A stretch of DNA of 64,000 bases from Hibiscus mutabilis (GCA_019671005.1 CM033745.1:18838921-18902920), one strand, 5' to 3'. Positions 30,995 to 42,364 are shown, counted from the first letter of the stretch. Numbers and translations: made by a program. The notes: generated by a model from the letters alone, not told the origin.

Positions 30995-31395
30995 CCTTGT
31001 TTTATATTAGTCCTCAAAATTTTGAAGTGTTAATTTCATACTCAAACTACAACACTTATTCTATATAAGTCTCTAAATTTTAAGTATATTAATTTCAGCC
31101 CAATACTATAACTTTCATTCTAAATCGATGCTAAACTTTTGAAAATATATAAATTGTTAATTCCATATCTCATGTTAATAAAAACTGTTATAAAATTATT
31201 AATTGTTATGTAAATATATATGTTATGTAATAATGTGACGTGATATAAACGATAATTTGATAATAAAACTAAAACATTCAAAAGTTTAAGAATTAATTTA
31301 GAATTGAGTAATATTTTAAGCATCAATTTAAAATAAAAAATATAACTTGAAAATAAAAATAAAATATTTAAAAATTTAAAGACTAATTTAAAATG
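30995..31395. mobile_element. Candidate long-inverted-repeat element, decayed
   Basis: The left side (TTTATATTAGTCCTCAAAAT, 31000) and right side (ATTTAAAGACTAATTTAAAA, 31375) are imperfect inverted matches extending outward over about 60-100 AT-rich bases. No target duplication or coding sequence is clear. Confidence 0.3.
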
Positions 31396-31404
31396 TGAAT
31401 CATA

Positions 31405-31790
31405 GTTTGACCACGTGGGGCGAACAGAAAATAAACAAATTTAAAATGGATGAAACCGCCAGCACCAATCAAGTTAAAGCTAAACCATGTCTGAAAATTC
31501 CCGGGACACGTGTCGGCATTTCAGGAGCTACAAGGACGTGGACCAATCACGTAAAGGAAACTGATCGGATCTTATCGCCCCACTCTCATCCACGAATTCG
31601 GATATCATACCCCTTTCAGCTTTGCCGTTGTTCTCACCTCTGTCCACGTGGCATCCTTACAGTTCATAATAGTAAATAAAATATTTAATCCCATTCCGAG
31701 AAAGAAAAAAACAAACAAATACTAAAAAAAATTGTTAAAATTTTAATACACATGTTGTGTAAAATTAATTTTATATAAGCTTGTATATTT
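31405..31790 (+). promoter_or_regulatory. Promoter-like region with three CACGTG boxes
   Basis: CACGTG occurs at 31412-31417, 31507-31512 and 31645-31650, with CCAAT at 31543-31547 and a TATATAAG at about 31774-31781. The stretch 31400-31680 is notably less AT-rich than its neighbours. G-boxes are bound by bZIP and bHLH factors in plants. The downstream T-rich stretch (32000-32820) has leader and intron-like splice signals, but no gene body was identified. Confidence 0.4.
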
Positions 31791-31989
31791 ACACTATAAA
31801 AATTCAAATCCTAATTTTTTATCCTAACTTTAAAAAATTAAACCCTAAACCTTAAATTCTAAACACTAACTTTAAATTTTAAGCCCTCTAACCTACGCCC
31901 CTAAACTAAAACCTCAATCCCTAAAACTAAAGGCAGGTGTAAACTAAAATTTATACTGACTGTATCAAATTTTTTTCAAAAAAATTAAA

Positions 31990-32826
31990 AATTCATCGCT
32001 CTATCCTATTTGTTCTCTCTAGAACCTCCCAGAAATCTCCTCTTTTCAATTTAGGTTAAAAACAGGCTGGTTAGGTTAACTGCTGAATCACTTTCTACTG
32101 CAGATTTCGGAGCTTTCTTTTGTTGCTGAAGTTGTGTGCTTACCAATTTAAAAAAATCTGTCTTATCTTTATTCGGAGTATTTGGTTTTCTGGTGAAATT
32201 TGTCAATTTCAGGTGAGATTTTGTTTGGAGATTCGTGTTTGGTTTATATCTTTTCTGCGGAACTTTCTTTTAGTTGATCTGTTTAGATTTGGCTTTGTTG
32301 TTGATTTATATTTTTGTTTAGTTGCTGAGAAATGCTTGAAATGAAACAGAATTTTAGATTTTCTTTTTAATTATAAACTGCTGACTTGATGTTAAGCTAA
32401 ATTTGAGACTGTTATTTGCGCTTGCAATATTATTTTTGCTGTTAATAGGATTATTCTGCTGTTTGGTTGATGAGAAAAAAAATTGATTAGGAACTAGATT
32501 TACACAAGAAAATAGGAATAATTATTTTTGCTATTTATTTACTGCAAAAAAGATTCGGGTTGAGTTTGGCGCTTTGATGCTGAAGTAAATACTTTTTGTT
32601 TGATGTGTATTAGTAGCTTTTTTAGGTTTTAGATTTGATTATTGTTAAAAAATTTGAAGTTTTTTTTGTTCTTTAGGATTTCTCTAATTTGTCAAATTTT
32701 CTCGGTCAAAAAGCTTTACCAGACAAGAACTGTCTTCCATAAAAGTGACAACCCATCAAAAGATGGGATTTGAGTTTAGTGGTGGATAAGAATCTCGGAG
32801 GAATGTCTGACTTTATGTATGAGGTA
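31990..32826 (+). other. Possible transcript leader and short first coding exon
   Basis: Pyrimidine-rich leader-like sequence (TTCTCTCTAGAACCTCCC) is followed by plausible acceptors and donors. A short frame ATGTCTGACTTTATGTATGAG (MSDFMYE) at 32803-32823 is followed by GTAAAT. No downstream exon is recognised before repeats begin at 32998. I do not recognise the gene; this may be the front of a gene cut off by transposons, or chance. Confidence 0.25.
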
Positions 32827-32997
32827 AATTTTCTCATTTATCTTTTATTTTTTATTCAGTTTACTTCCATTTTCTAGTAGTCTAGTGCTACAATGTCTAA
32901 AATATTCTTGTAGGATGTAATAGTTTCAGCTTATCAATTCAACTTAAGATTGGTTTTACTCTTTGTTCACTAGATTTTTAGTCAATAGAACTTGTGA

Positions 32998-33135
32998 TGT
33001 GGGTAAGAAGAAAAGCAACAATTATCAAAAGAAATAAGGCTGAACAAACAAGTAGGAAAGAAGATGTAACTCAAGAAAAACTTAGGGTCAAAAGGGAGAC
33101 CTCTAGTTTTCTCTTAATTCAAAGAAGATAATAAG
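32998..33135. repeat. Direct repeat copy 1 (pairs with 35636-35738)
   Basis: About 100 bases (GGGTAAGAAGAAAAGCAACA through CAAGAAAAACTTAGGGT) are closely matched, in the same orientation, at 35636-35738. A MULE-like element follows here, and a Copia LTR follows the second copy. The pair probably represents a retrotransposon end or a segmental duplication around the decayed Gypsy. Confidence 0.65.
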
Positions 33136-33278
33136 GATAAAAGGTCAATTTTGCCCATGTAGTAAACTAAAATTAATAATGTTGTCCCTATTTTTTTTTA
33201 CAATTTTACCCTTAAACCAAACTAATTTCAGTAATGTCACCCCTTGACCGTTATTGACTAACGGGACCATTAAGTTCT
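33136..33278. repeat. Pack-MULE left terminal inverted repeat
   Basis: It runs from GGATAAAAGG to TTAAGTTCT, colinear in inverse sense with 34028-34173, with small indels. Confidence 0.85.
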
Positions 33279-33281
33279 ACT

Positions 33282-33831
33282 TCAGTGAAACCCTCTAATG
33301 GCTGCCTTCAGTTCTTTATTACTAAACTCCCTAGGCCTTGCCAAAACCTCAGCTTTAAGATTCTTTTCCACTCTCGTATCCTTCCTTTTCTTCACAGGAA
33401 CATAACTGAAAACAAAAAGAGCCATGAAAAAGAAAGCCGGACCGGCAATTCCGAGTTGTAAACCGAGCCTATTGTGGTGTTTATTGGGAGTATTTGATGC
33501 AGAAGCAGTTAGTATTATTGTAACCGAACTATCAGATACATTATGAGGGTGTGATTTTGGTCTCACGGGGAGGAAACCAAAGTCTTGAAACTCCAATTCT
33601 CAGTCGTATGAATTGTTGTACTCCTTTCAGTTGAAGCTGAGAACCCAACAAAGACATACTCTTTAAGGTAACCAGACAAATCAATATCCATAGGCAACAA
33701 TGGCGTCGGAGGCTTAACAGTCGAATAACTCAAGAAAACATTCAAGACCCTCAAATCATTCTTGTAAACAATCCAAGCAGTGATCAAGTTCCCACTCTTT
33801 AAATCAATATCTTGCAACAATGCATCAGCGG
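33282..33831 (-). pseudogene. Captured L-type lectin receptor kinase fragment (LecRK-VIII-like)
   Basis: L-type LecRKs are plasma-membrane receptors with an extracellular legume-lectin domain, one membrane helix and a cytoplasmic kinase. The fragment encodes the end of the lectin domain (GNLITAWIVYKNDLRVLNVF, LSGYLKEYVFVGFSASTE, ENWSF), then, after a frameshift near 33595, FGFLPVRPKSHPHNVSDSS, the membrane segment LGIAGPAFFFMALFVFSYV and the juxtamembrane AEVLARPREFSNKELKAA. It stops just before the kinase domain, exactly where the inverted repeat begins, with no signal peptide and no kinase. Confidence 0.85.
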
Positions 33832-34027
33832 CCTCAATAGATAGGGGAAAAAGCCCTAATTGATTGTGCTAAACACGTTCGATATATAGGGGAAAAGCCC
33901 TAATTAATTTTGAATTTTTTTAATATATGTCCACGTCAGCAGTACTCCATGTCATTAATTTTGACCGTTCAACGTTCAGCTCCGCATGCCAGCTGGAAAA
34001 AACGGGCGACGTGACGGGCTACTGTGC

Positions 34028-34173
34028 AGAATTTAACGGTCCCGTTAGTCAATAACGATCAAGGGGTGACATTGTTGAAATTAATTTGGTTTGAGGGAAA
34101 ATTGCAAGAAAAAAAATTAGAGGCAACATTGCTGATTTCGATTTACTATAGGGGCAAAATTAACCCTTTAGCC
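34028..34173. repeat. Pack-MULE right terminal inverted repeat
   Basis: It is the inverse partner of 33136-33278, ending CAAAATTAACCCTTTAGCC. Confidence 0.85.
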
Positions 34174-34224
34174 AAATAACAATGATAAGTTGTTGCTGTA
34201 ATATTTTTGCAGCTAATTTATACT

Positions 34225-35625
34225 AGGGGTACAAAGATAATTTAATCCTAGCCCTACATTTAAAACATAAAGGAAATTTATAATAGTAAATAAATATTAT
34301 GATAATATAGATCCTGCTGCTATCCACCATCAATAACCAAGTCACAAACCTTCCCACCACAACACACTTTAGTACTAAGAATGCTAAGTTGCCTCCAATC
34401 TTCTTGTTTACCTTAGTTGATGTTGCTAACACTAGGAAGAATCAAAGATTTTCCTTGAGTAGGGTACACAACAATTTCTTCATTTTCTTCATCATGCTCA
34501 TCATAAATGGGGGTCTAGGATAATGGCCTCTAGCTCTTCCATGAGTCACCCTTCGTCCAAGACAAGAATAAGAACTATGGTCTTCTTCACCACAAGTCAA
34601 CCAACGAATCTGAGAGTAGCTACCACCCCTAGAAATATTCTGTCCAACTCTATTTTCATCCTCAAAACTCACTATGGCCTCCCCCTTGTCAATCCTCTCA
34701 AGATTTCTCATATTTCCCCCACCAGGATTCATAGAAGAAGCGTCGTGATTATGATTGGAAGGTTGTTTGTTCTATTTAAACACCTTGAACCGACCCAAAC
34801 CCTCTTTTTTACTACTACTTAAATTCTTCCGGACACAAGCTTTGTAGCACCATATCGCCAAACAAGCTTTTCAGCCATTAAAGCTTGTTGCCGTGCATCT
34901 TCAAGGTTGAATAATCGAACTACTCCCATCTCATCCCTGATAGACTGATTTAATCATACTAGATAATTAGACGACATCTGTTCATTACTCTCATTCAAAC
35001 CAATTCGAATAAAAAGATTGTTTATTTTAGAGGTGTACTCTTCCACTAACAATCCTTTTTGCCTTAACGAGTGGAACTTCTCATATAACTTCATTGCATA
35101 ATCGGCGGGTAGGAATTGTTTCCCGTGTGCTCACTTTTGGTGTGCACGTTGCTCTTCAACTCTATTCCACCATTGAAGCACAGTGCCTTCTAATTTTAGC
35201 TTCACAAACAGCACCTTCCTAGCCTCTACCAGGCTTCCATTCGAAATAATTCTCTAAACTAGCTTCTACAGTCAAATAATCTTCCACGTGCATCTTACCA
35301 TGAAAGTCAGCAACTTCGATCCTAATTCCGCCCCAAATTTAATTCAAGGGCATGTGCCAATTGCTCCTCCAGTCTGCCTCTTGCCGCTTGATTTACGGGT
35401 CCAGCATCATGGAAGGGGTTTACTTCATCTCCTAGATCAGATTCATCAGTTTGACTACCTTCTGGTATTTCAAACTGATTGTGGGCACCTTCAAAATCTC
35501 TATCAGAGCTCCCACTGGTTCTTGTGCTGACCTATCATGAACTGCACGTGACAATTCTTCTATTGTATGTCGAATTACAGCCTCTATCGCGTCCAACAAT
35601 GGATTCAAAGTAAATCTTACTTTAA
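34225..35625 (-). pseudogene. Decayed Gypsy gag and start of protease
   Basis: On the minus strand: gag pieces LQWWNRVEEQRAHQK, YEKFHSLRQKGLLVEEYTS, RIGLNESNEQM and VVRLFNLEDARQQALMAEK; a knuckle relic (WLTCGEEDHSSYSC, 34600-34640); and the beginning of an aspartic protease (CCGGKVCDLVIDGG, about 34320-34365, in a shifted frame). Several stops and frame changes. RT, integrase and clear LTRs are missing. Confidence 0.75.
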
Positions 35626-35635
35626 ACCCTTATAT

Positions 35636-35738
35636 TGATTTGGGTAAGAAGAAAAACAACAGTAATCAAAAGAAATAAGGCTGAACAAACGAGCAGGAAG
35701 AGGATGGAACTCAAGAAAAACTTAGGGTTAAAGAAACC
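35636..35738. repeat. Direct repeat copy 2 (pairs with 32998-33135)
   Basis: GGGTAAGAAGAAAAACAACA through ACTTAGGGTTAAAG matches the earlier copy with a few differences. It abuts the Copia LTR at 35739. Confidence 0.65.
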
Positions 35739-36420
35739 TGTTAGAATCAGAGAACATTTTAGAGTGTTTTTCTGTTCAATCTTATTTCAAAAATGTTGTA
35801 CAAGAGTACTCCTTTTATAGGCTTTACAAGTAGTTAACCTAGAGTAGTCTACCTAAGAGATATAACTCTTATCCTTTAATGAGATAGAGTTTATCTAGAT
35901 TTAGACTTTTAAATTCAAACTATTAGATGAGATTAGATAAGATTACAACATTTAATTTACATCCAATATCCTACACTCTCCCTCAAACTGGTGTGTATAT
36001 GTTGTATACTCTCAGTTTGGATGAGAACTCGTCAAAGGTCATTCTTGAAAGTGCCTTTGTAAAGATATCCGTCAGTTGACTCTTTGTAGGAACATAGTGC
36101 AGCTTTACGACACCACTGTTTACCTTTTCATAAATAAAATGACTGTTAATTTCGATATGTTTAGTCCGGTCATGTTGTACTGGATTCTTAGCAATACTCA
36201 TTGTTGATTGGCTATCACTCAGTACCTCGAACTCCTGTTTTTCATCCAACTCCAGCTCGGTGAGAAATTTTTTAAGCTACATGCCTTCGTAAATTCCAAG
36301 GGCATAGCCCTATATTCTGATTCTGCACTACTTCGAGACATCACAGTTTGCTTTTTACTCCTCCATGTGACTAAGTTTCCCAACACAAACGAACAATAGA
36401 GAATTGGTTTGTGAATTCCT
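35739..36420 (-). mobile_element. Truncated Copia element: 3' LTR plus RNase H end
   Basis: The LTR 35739-35975 (TGTTAGAATCAG...ATATCCTACA, 237 bp) is joined to a polypurine tract (CTCTCCCTC on +) and to the C-terminus of a Copia RNase H (35983-36410): EFEVLSDSQSTMSIAKNPVQ, HIEINSHFIYEKV, LTDIFTKALS. The upstream part (SSAESEYRAL-like) is barely readable. Everything 5' of this is missing, so this is a truncated copy. Confidence 0.82.
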
Positions 36421-37085
36421 GCTGATTAGCTCTTCTTGTCCACTTTATCTGTCACTAATACTCCAAAAATTCTGTGCCTCAAACTATTTGTCGTTTCTGC
36501 GACCAATTTCTTTTCTTTACAAGTGAGGGGTTTTATATTCAGCTATTTTATGGTAAATCTTTTTTTTGGGGGATCAAATTGCGGGTAAATCAAGTAAATA
36601 ATGGAGAATTTTTTATCAACAAAATCGCCCGATAAAATAAAAATTTACTGTTTGCTAATTAAAAATTATTTATTATCAGATAAGATTTAATAAATATAAG
36701 ATGGTGTCTTAGTTAAAAAGTCAAGTGATTAACACATATTACGACAGAACCTATAATAATCCAGGTTAGTCTTCTCGAAATGCTGGATTTGTTATGATAA
36801 CACTTGATTTTTTTATTGTTAGTTAACCTTCTAATTTAATTACAGATAATATTTTAGTTCGATAATATGTTAGTATGTTACTTGAACTTCGGTCACTTAG
36901 GAAGAATAATATCATCTTTTACTATTAAGGACACTTTTGAATATACAATTAGATTTGTTTTTCATTATTATAAATTTTATTTTTAACATTCACATTTTTA
37001 GTTCAATTTAGAAGACCAAACTTAAAGGTAGGACCTTTTTGTTCCCTCAACTTTCACAATAATCTAGATTCTACATATAAAGAGA
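36421..37085. other. AT-rich spacer, no gene seen
   Basis: No ORF, repeat terminus or RNA gene was recognised in this stretch. Confidence 0.5.
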
Positions 37086-37345
37086 GCATATATATATATA
37101 TATATGGGGACGGGATCTAGTTATATGATGTAAAATTTATTTAGTTTTATACTAATCCATGGTTATTGGATGAGTGAAATGGATGAATAAGATTAACAGT
37201 AGAAAATGTGAATATTATCATTTGGAAAAAAAGATAAAGAAATAATCTGAGCTATTTATTACCTTTATCTAACGATCCAAAAACTGTGTAAAAGTAATTG
37301 AGTTTTACACAGTGTAAGTGGATTCTAACCTTATATATATATAAC
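37086..37345. mobile_element. Candidate MITE flanked by (TA)n
   Basis: The ends GGGATCTAGTTATATGATGTAAAA and the inverse of TTTTACACAGTGTAAGTGGATTC are imperfect inverted repeats, with TA runs outside (37089-37107 and 37335-37343). There are no coding sequences. Borders and family are uncertain. Confidence 0.35.
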
Positions 37346-37359
37346 AATTCGTTTTATGA

Positions 37360-37905
37360 GAAGTAGGGTCGTAAACAAATTAAATGTTCAACAAGTCGTT
37401 CGTGAATTATTCGGCGAGAAGTTTGTTTATATTCGTTTATTTATTAAATGAACGAATATAAATAAGAATTTTTGTTCGTTTAATTAAATGGACAGACATG
37501 AACAAAGGACTTGTTCATTCATTTATGTTTGTGAACATTTGATAATCTGTTCGTTTATATTTATTTAAATTTATTAATCTATGTCCATTTATACTTATTA
37601 TTTTTCATAATAAAAATATTATGTTTAAAGAAATAAATATTATGTTTAAAGAAATATAAGAGCATGTATTAAAAATATGAATTAAAAAAATAAACAATAC
37701 TCAATGTATGAGACATGAAACTTCTTAATAAAAAAATTAAACAATATTCAATGTTCGTTTGTGTTCGTTTATTACTTTAACGAATAAATACGAATAAGAA
37801 ATTATGTTCGTTTAGTTATTTGTGTTCGTTTATTTGTTCGATTAAAATTAAACGAATGAAATATAAATTCTTGTTCGTACGGTTTGTTTACAGGCTTAAT
37901 GAGGA
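37360..37905. repeat. TTCGTTTAT-rich degenerate repeat
   Basis: The words GTTCGTTTATT, GAACGAATATAAA and their inverses recur about fifteen times. The outer parts (AAATTAAATGTTCAACAAGTC at 37375 and the ACGGTTTGTTTACAGGCTTA side at 37878) suggest inverted ends. This resembles common plant repeats made of GAACAAACG words. No protein coding. Confidence 0.5.
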
Positions 37906-37952
37906 GGAGGATATATGTCAAACTACAATGATACTAACAATTACTTTATAAA

Positions 37953-38190
37953 TATGAATAAAATAAAGAAGAACAAAGAATTATATTAAAAGAATAAAGA
38001 CGGGAGATAAATAAAGAGACTTGTATTTTTATTTTTAATGTATGATTGTGTACAATGTTTTCTCTTAATTTTATATTTATAGGCATAAGATGGAAACTAA
38101 GTACAATACGAATAGACCCTAATAATAAAGTACATTAAAATATCTTATTTAATATATAGATATTCACCATAAATAAAGATATTCATAACA
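37953..38190 (-). repeat. Copia B 3' LTR (left), 238 bp
   Basis: It matches 61231-61468 in order, including GAATAAAATAAAGAAGAACAA, ATTTATAGGCATAAGAT and the end AAAGATATTCATAACA. The first bases read TA instead of TG. Next to it, inside, TTTTCCTTG is the polypurine tract in minus sense. Confidence 0.9.
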
Positions 38191-38199
38191 ATTTTCCTT

Positions 38200-38640
38200 G
38201 TATATCCATGAAGATAATGTGTCGTTAAAATCTTGTTAAGATAAAAATCCTGTGGGAAAAAAATTAGTGAAGGAAAAAGTGTCCACACATCTTTAATACG
38301 CATAATATGTTGTCTCATTAAAAAAATTACTAAGAAAATTTATTGGGACAAAAGTTTGGTTAAAGAAAAAGAGTGCAGCGCGTATTTACCCCTCATTAGA
38401 ACATCACATAAGATCTTGAATATAATCTTTAAATGTTGAAGTAGACTATGCATTGGCGAACAAATCTTTTAAATTATTGTTTTAAAGAATTCATCGAATG
38501 ACATTCTTCTAAAGATAATGAGGAACGAAATTTTAAAAAAATATGTTTCGTTTTGTCTCATTTAATGTATCCATCTTTTAATTGAGATATAAATTTTATA
38601 TTATCTCTACACAAGATAGCTTACATCTTATTTCTTGAAA
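38200..38640 (-). pseudogene. Copia B RNase H remnant
   Basis: Readable minus-strand pieces include ICELLSRNKM, NIKFISQLKDGYIK, DKTKHI and RMSFDEFFKTII, in the order expected of a Copia RNase H C-terminus, with stops between them. Confidence 0.65.
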
Positions 38641-38879
38641 GCAGTTCACATATTTTCTGGATATGTTTAGTCAATCATATTTTTCGGCTTTGCCTCGTGT
38701 ATATCTATTATTTACATGATTTGAAGAGGCATCGAGTTTTAAAAGATTTAAAGGTAATAATTTCGTAGCACTTAGTACTTCCTAGACCAACTGAGATATG
38801 ATGCATAACAATTATTTTTCAACTTTGCCTCGTGCTCAACGGATGTGCGTTATGCATGTAAAGTCTCTTCAAACACTTT

Positions 38880-39250
38880 TCTTTGTATGTCAATTGATGC
38901 ACAAAGATTTTATTGTCTGAGAGATTTTTTCATGAGTCCCAATGATATTCAAATCACTAACATACACAATAATAATAAATCTGGAGCTAAACCTCTTAAT
39001 AAAAATATTCATGGAAATTGAATCATTTTTATAGCCTTTCGCTAATAGATATTCACTAAGTCGATTATACAACATGAGCCCAAATAATTTAAACTATAAA
39101 TAAATATGTTAAATTTGATTAAATAATATTCTCGAAAACTTGAATTAATTGTTTCTATCAATGTAGATCATTTTGAAATTTTCATGTAATTGTTATTATC
39201 AATAAATTTATACAAATAGATTGTAGCAACATCTATTAGGTGGAAACTAA
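38880..39250 (-). pseudogene. Copia B reverse transcriptase, C-terminal part
   Basis: DVATIYLYKFIDNNNYMKIS, REYYLIKFN and MLYNRLSEYLLAKGYKNDS, followed by FIIIVYVSDLNIIGTHEKI. The catalytic box reads YVSD rather than YVDD, so one catalytic aspartate is lost. The text is cut at about 39250 by the Copia LTR remnant. Confidence 0.82.
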
Positions 39251-40246
39251 TGTTAGTAATATTAGAAACTAATGTTATTATCAAACCGTGTCGTGGTATA
39301 AACTACTGTCTTAAAAACAATTTCGCCTCGATGTGTATAATTGTTGCAGCAGGCGGTTGTCCCCTGAGATTAACACGGTAGCTCCGATAATTGAAATAAA
39401 CAAAGGTGGAATTGCTCTTTTGAATAGAAAAAATAAAATAGAACGTTGGAAGTAAAGTATTTAGGATACTTTAGAATTTTAAGAACCTTATCTATTTATA
39501 GTGTAATCCCCTAAACCCGCCTATACGTTATTACGGATCCTATAAAGTCATATTAAGGTCACAAGAGCGACCCACAATAAAAGAATCAACATAAAAACAT
39601 TTTTTCTTAAAACATTTACTAAATTGTAACGTTAACTTCTGTTTAAAATACCACTTCAAAAAATCATTTAAACATACAACAATATTTTTAGAGAACACTA
39701 TCATGAAATTATACATGATATACATGCCCATTAATTGTACCAGTACCGTACTTCAAAAGCGTCGTCGAGGGAACTCTGAACACTGATGTCGGTCACTACC
39801 ATGATGAATTTCTTTTAACCTGCGATGGTAAAAACGACGTGAGCTTGAGAAAGCTCAGTAATACAAAACTACCAAGAGATGCCAAAAGCACAAACATGTA
39901 TATGGCAAGCGTAACACTATCCTGATGTACTAGGCAACAACAAGCTCAAATTACGATTCGATGGTCCAATAAAGCGTTATGATAGAAGGTAACAATGGTT
40001 CTTTATTTGGTTACACAAGTATTAGGAGATATGTCTATAGCCGGAGATTCAGAAGAGATTTAGATTTCAGAAGTTGAACAAGGAGTTTAGTGTGGTTTAT
40101 TAAACACATATTGAAAGCATACTGAGAGTTTCAAATTTTGGTACATTAATTCAGTAGGATAGAATTATAGAAGGGAACGAAAAGTTTCATTTTAATTACC
40201 TGACTACCCTTCAACCATACACCAATATGCAGTATTTCAGAAAGAC

Positions 40247-40317
40247 TTACCCTAGGCCCATTGGGCGTAGGAGCTTACAGAAATGCTTACTCTAGGCCCA
40301 TTGGGTGCAGGGGCTTG
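40247..40317. repeat. Two copies of CTAGGCCCATTGGG module
   Basis: CTTACCCTAGGCCCATTGGG and CTTACTCTAGGCCCATTGGG occur 41 bases apart within the solo LTR, each followed by a GTAGG/GCAGG and GGCTT word. Short LTR-internal repeats of this type may be regulatory. Confidence 0.7.
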
Positions 40318-41040
40318 GTCTAGGACTTACTAGAACTGAGCCTACATAACTTCAATAATATCTCAGGTAGTATACCCAGATAAAATCAATTTTTATCCAG
40401 TAAACAGTAACAACAGAAAATGTGTATCAGGTACATTTGTACCAAAAGACAAAAGCCAAGAATTGTGCTTTCATTACAGATAACATAGTTATACTTTTAA
40501 TTTAGAGCGGGTGGTTTTGGTTAAAAACAGAGAAAATACTCATTGACACATGGAACACTCTACATGGGCTAATTTATTTCTCGTAGTTGGTAATTATCAA
40601 AAAGAGAACATTGGACATCTGACAATTTTGGACATTTCATAACGAGGTCCCTATAAAAAGGAGGATTTGGTACTATCGACTCAAACCAGACATTCAGAAG
40701 TTGATACATTGGGATCATTGAGATTTTAGATATATCGTTAGTTATCCAATCATTAAAGCCTACAAAGGCATTATGGTCATTTTGATCTTTAAGGGTAATT
40801 TGGTAATTTAACCCAACAAGGTGTAAACAATGATGTACGGGATTTAGGAATTCTAGTTGCTCACCAGGTTTTTGAGTCCCTTTGAACTAATCGGAACCCA
40901 TCAATATAGTGTTTAACAAAATAGTTCGCCTTCACCAATCAACCACTGAACATTCTACAAGAAGTCGAACATGTATTCAAGCGGTATTTTTCAAGTATTC
41001 GAACATGTGCGTTGTACCCAAATTCAATCCATAGCATCGA

Positions 41041-41104
41041 ATATACCTTTAAGGAACATGCTACTCTTACTAATATACCTTTAAGGAACATGCTACTCTT
41101 ACTA
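41041..41104. repeat. Perfect 32 bp tandem duplication
   Basis: Bases 41041-41072 and 41073-41104 are identical copies of a 32-base unit starting ATATACCTTTAAGG. Being perfect in an otherwise old LTR suggests a recent duplication. Confidence 0.9.
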
Positions 41105-42364
41105 TTAACTATGCACTTTCTCCCAAATAATCGGACATGCCTTCATATAGTATTTATCCAATATCATATTAGTATCAGAAGCGACCAGCAAACACGGGTC
41201 ATGAATTACCACTTTCAGAGTCATTACAATTATTTGGCTTTATTAAGTATTTCTTATTCCAAGTTCTTAAAGGTATTTCTACTCATTTTAGCCTTTGAAG
41301 GCATTTCAGACACTTCAATACCCGAAGGTGTTCCAATTATCCCGAGCCGTTCGATCATTCCAATTATTCATTCATCTCAAAACTCGAAGGTAAACTCATT
41401 ATTTTGGTTAATATGGCAATTAGCGCCCGGGGATATTTCAGTCTTTTTGGTCATTTCGATCAACTCAGCCTTATTACTATTTTCGATCTTTTAAATCATT
41501 TAAATCAATTCAATCTTTTACACCACTTTGATTAATTCAGACATATGAATAGTTTTTCGTAAACTTATTTTTAGAGATTCATTTGGAATTCATAATTCGA
41601 GGAATTCCAAGTAATTTACAACTTCGGAGGTTTAAGCTTTGTTATAATAACTTTTCAAGCAAAACAAGGTTTTTAGATGAATCAATTGTTTTACTAGATC
41701 TAGTGTAGATCCTAGATCGTTTTCATTGTTAGGGGTATTTTAATCCTTCTTATACCTCAAGGGCAAGTTTTGTCATTTTTCAACCAAGCATTCTGAGCGA
41801 TAGATCTTTTACCAAGATATAATCTAAATTGAAAGTTTCGAGGTGAATTGTTTTATCAATTATTCACTGAACTTGGATTATTTACCGATCGTCAATTCCA
41901 TATTTGAGTCATTCAGGTCTTATCCAAATTACTAACTTTCTATCGTTATGACTTTAAAATATTCAGATATTAATCGATTTTATTCATTCATTAACCAAGA
42001 CCAACAAGTTTCGTAAAGCATGCAAGAGGTAGTAAAGTATTACCTCGATTTCGAGCTACAACGATCAACCTCTAAAACTCTCTTGGATCGTTCTCGATCT
42101 CGAATTCGATGTTCTCTAAAAACTTAGATACGAGAAAATGTGAATACCTTCAATTAGACATAATTCAAAATCAGTCCTTAACTCAATTACATTGCTCTTA
42201 AAATGAATAATTGAATACATAAGCATGATTGAGATCAAGGTGAGATTCGAGGGCTTTCGGGTTAGAATTTCACAAAGTTGACTTCAAAATCGGACTAAAG
42301 ACGTCAAAAAACTCAAAATAAGACTTAAAAAAGTTGACTTTTAGTTAAAGTCAACAGTCAGTGG

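Larger units (their letters stand above)
33136..34173. mobile_element. Pack-MULE-like transposon carrying a receptor-kinase fragment
   Basis: The terminal inverted repeats are about 140 bp: left 33136-33278 (GGATAAAAGGTCAATTTTGCC), right 34028-34173 (inverse of GGCTAAAGGGTTAATTTTGCC). They share, in inverse sense, CAATGTCACCCCTTGA-like and GTTATTGACTAACGGGACC words. The flanks AGATAATAA (33127-33135) and AAATAACAA (34174-34182) match at 7 of 9 positions, as expected for a Mutator 9 bp duplication. There is no transposase; inside lies a lectin receptor kinase fragment on the minus strand. Confidence 0.82.

Noticed and set aside
31395..31679. 94-codon + strand frame over the G-box region
   Set aside because: Composition fits promoter DNA better than coding; no known motif and no splice context.
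37360..37905. CRISPR-like or satellite array
   Set aside because: Repeated TTCGTTTAT words have no regular spacing or unique spacers; it is a degenerate plant repeat.
41012..41494. 160-codon + strand frame
   Set aside because: It is within the solo LTR, contains the 32 bp duplication in frame, and has no domain; likely chance.
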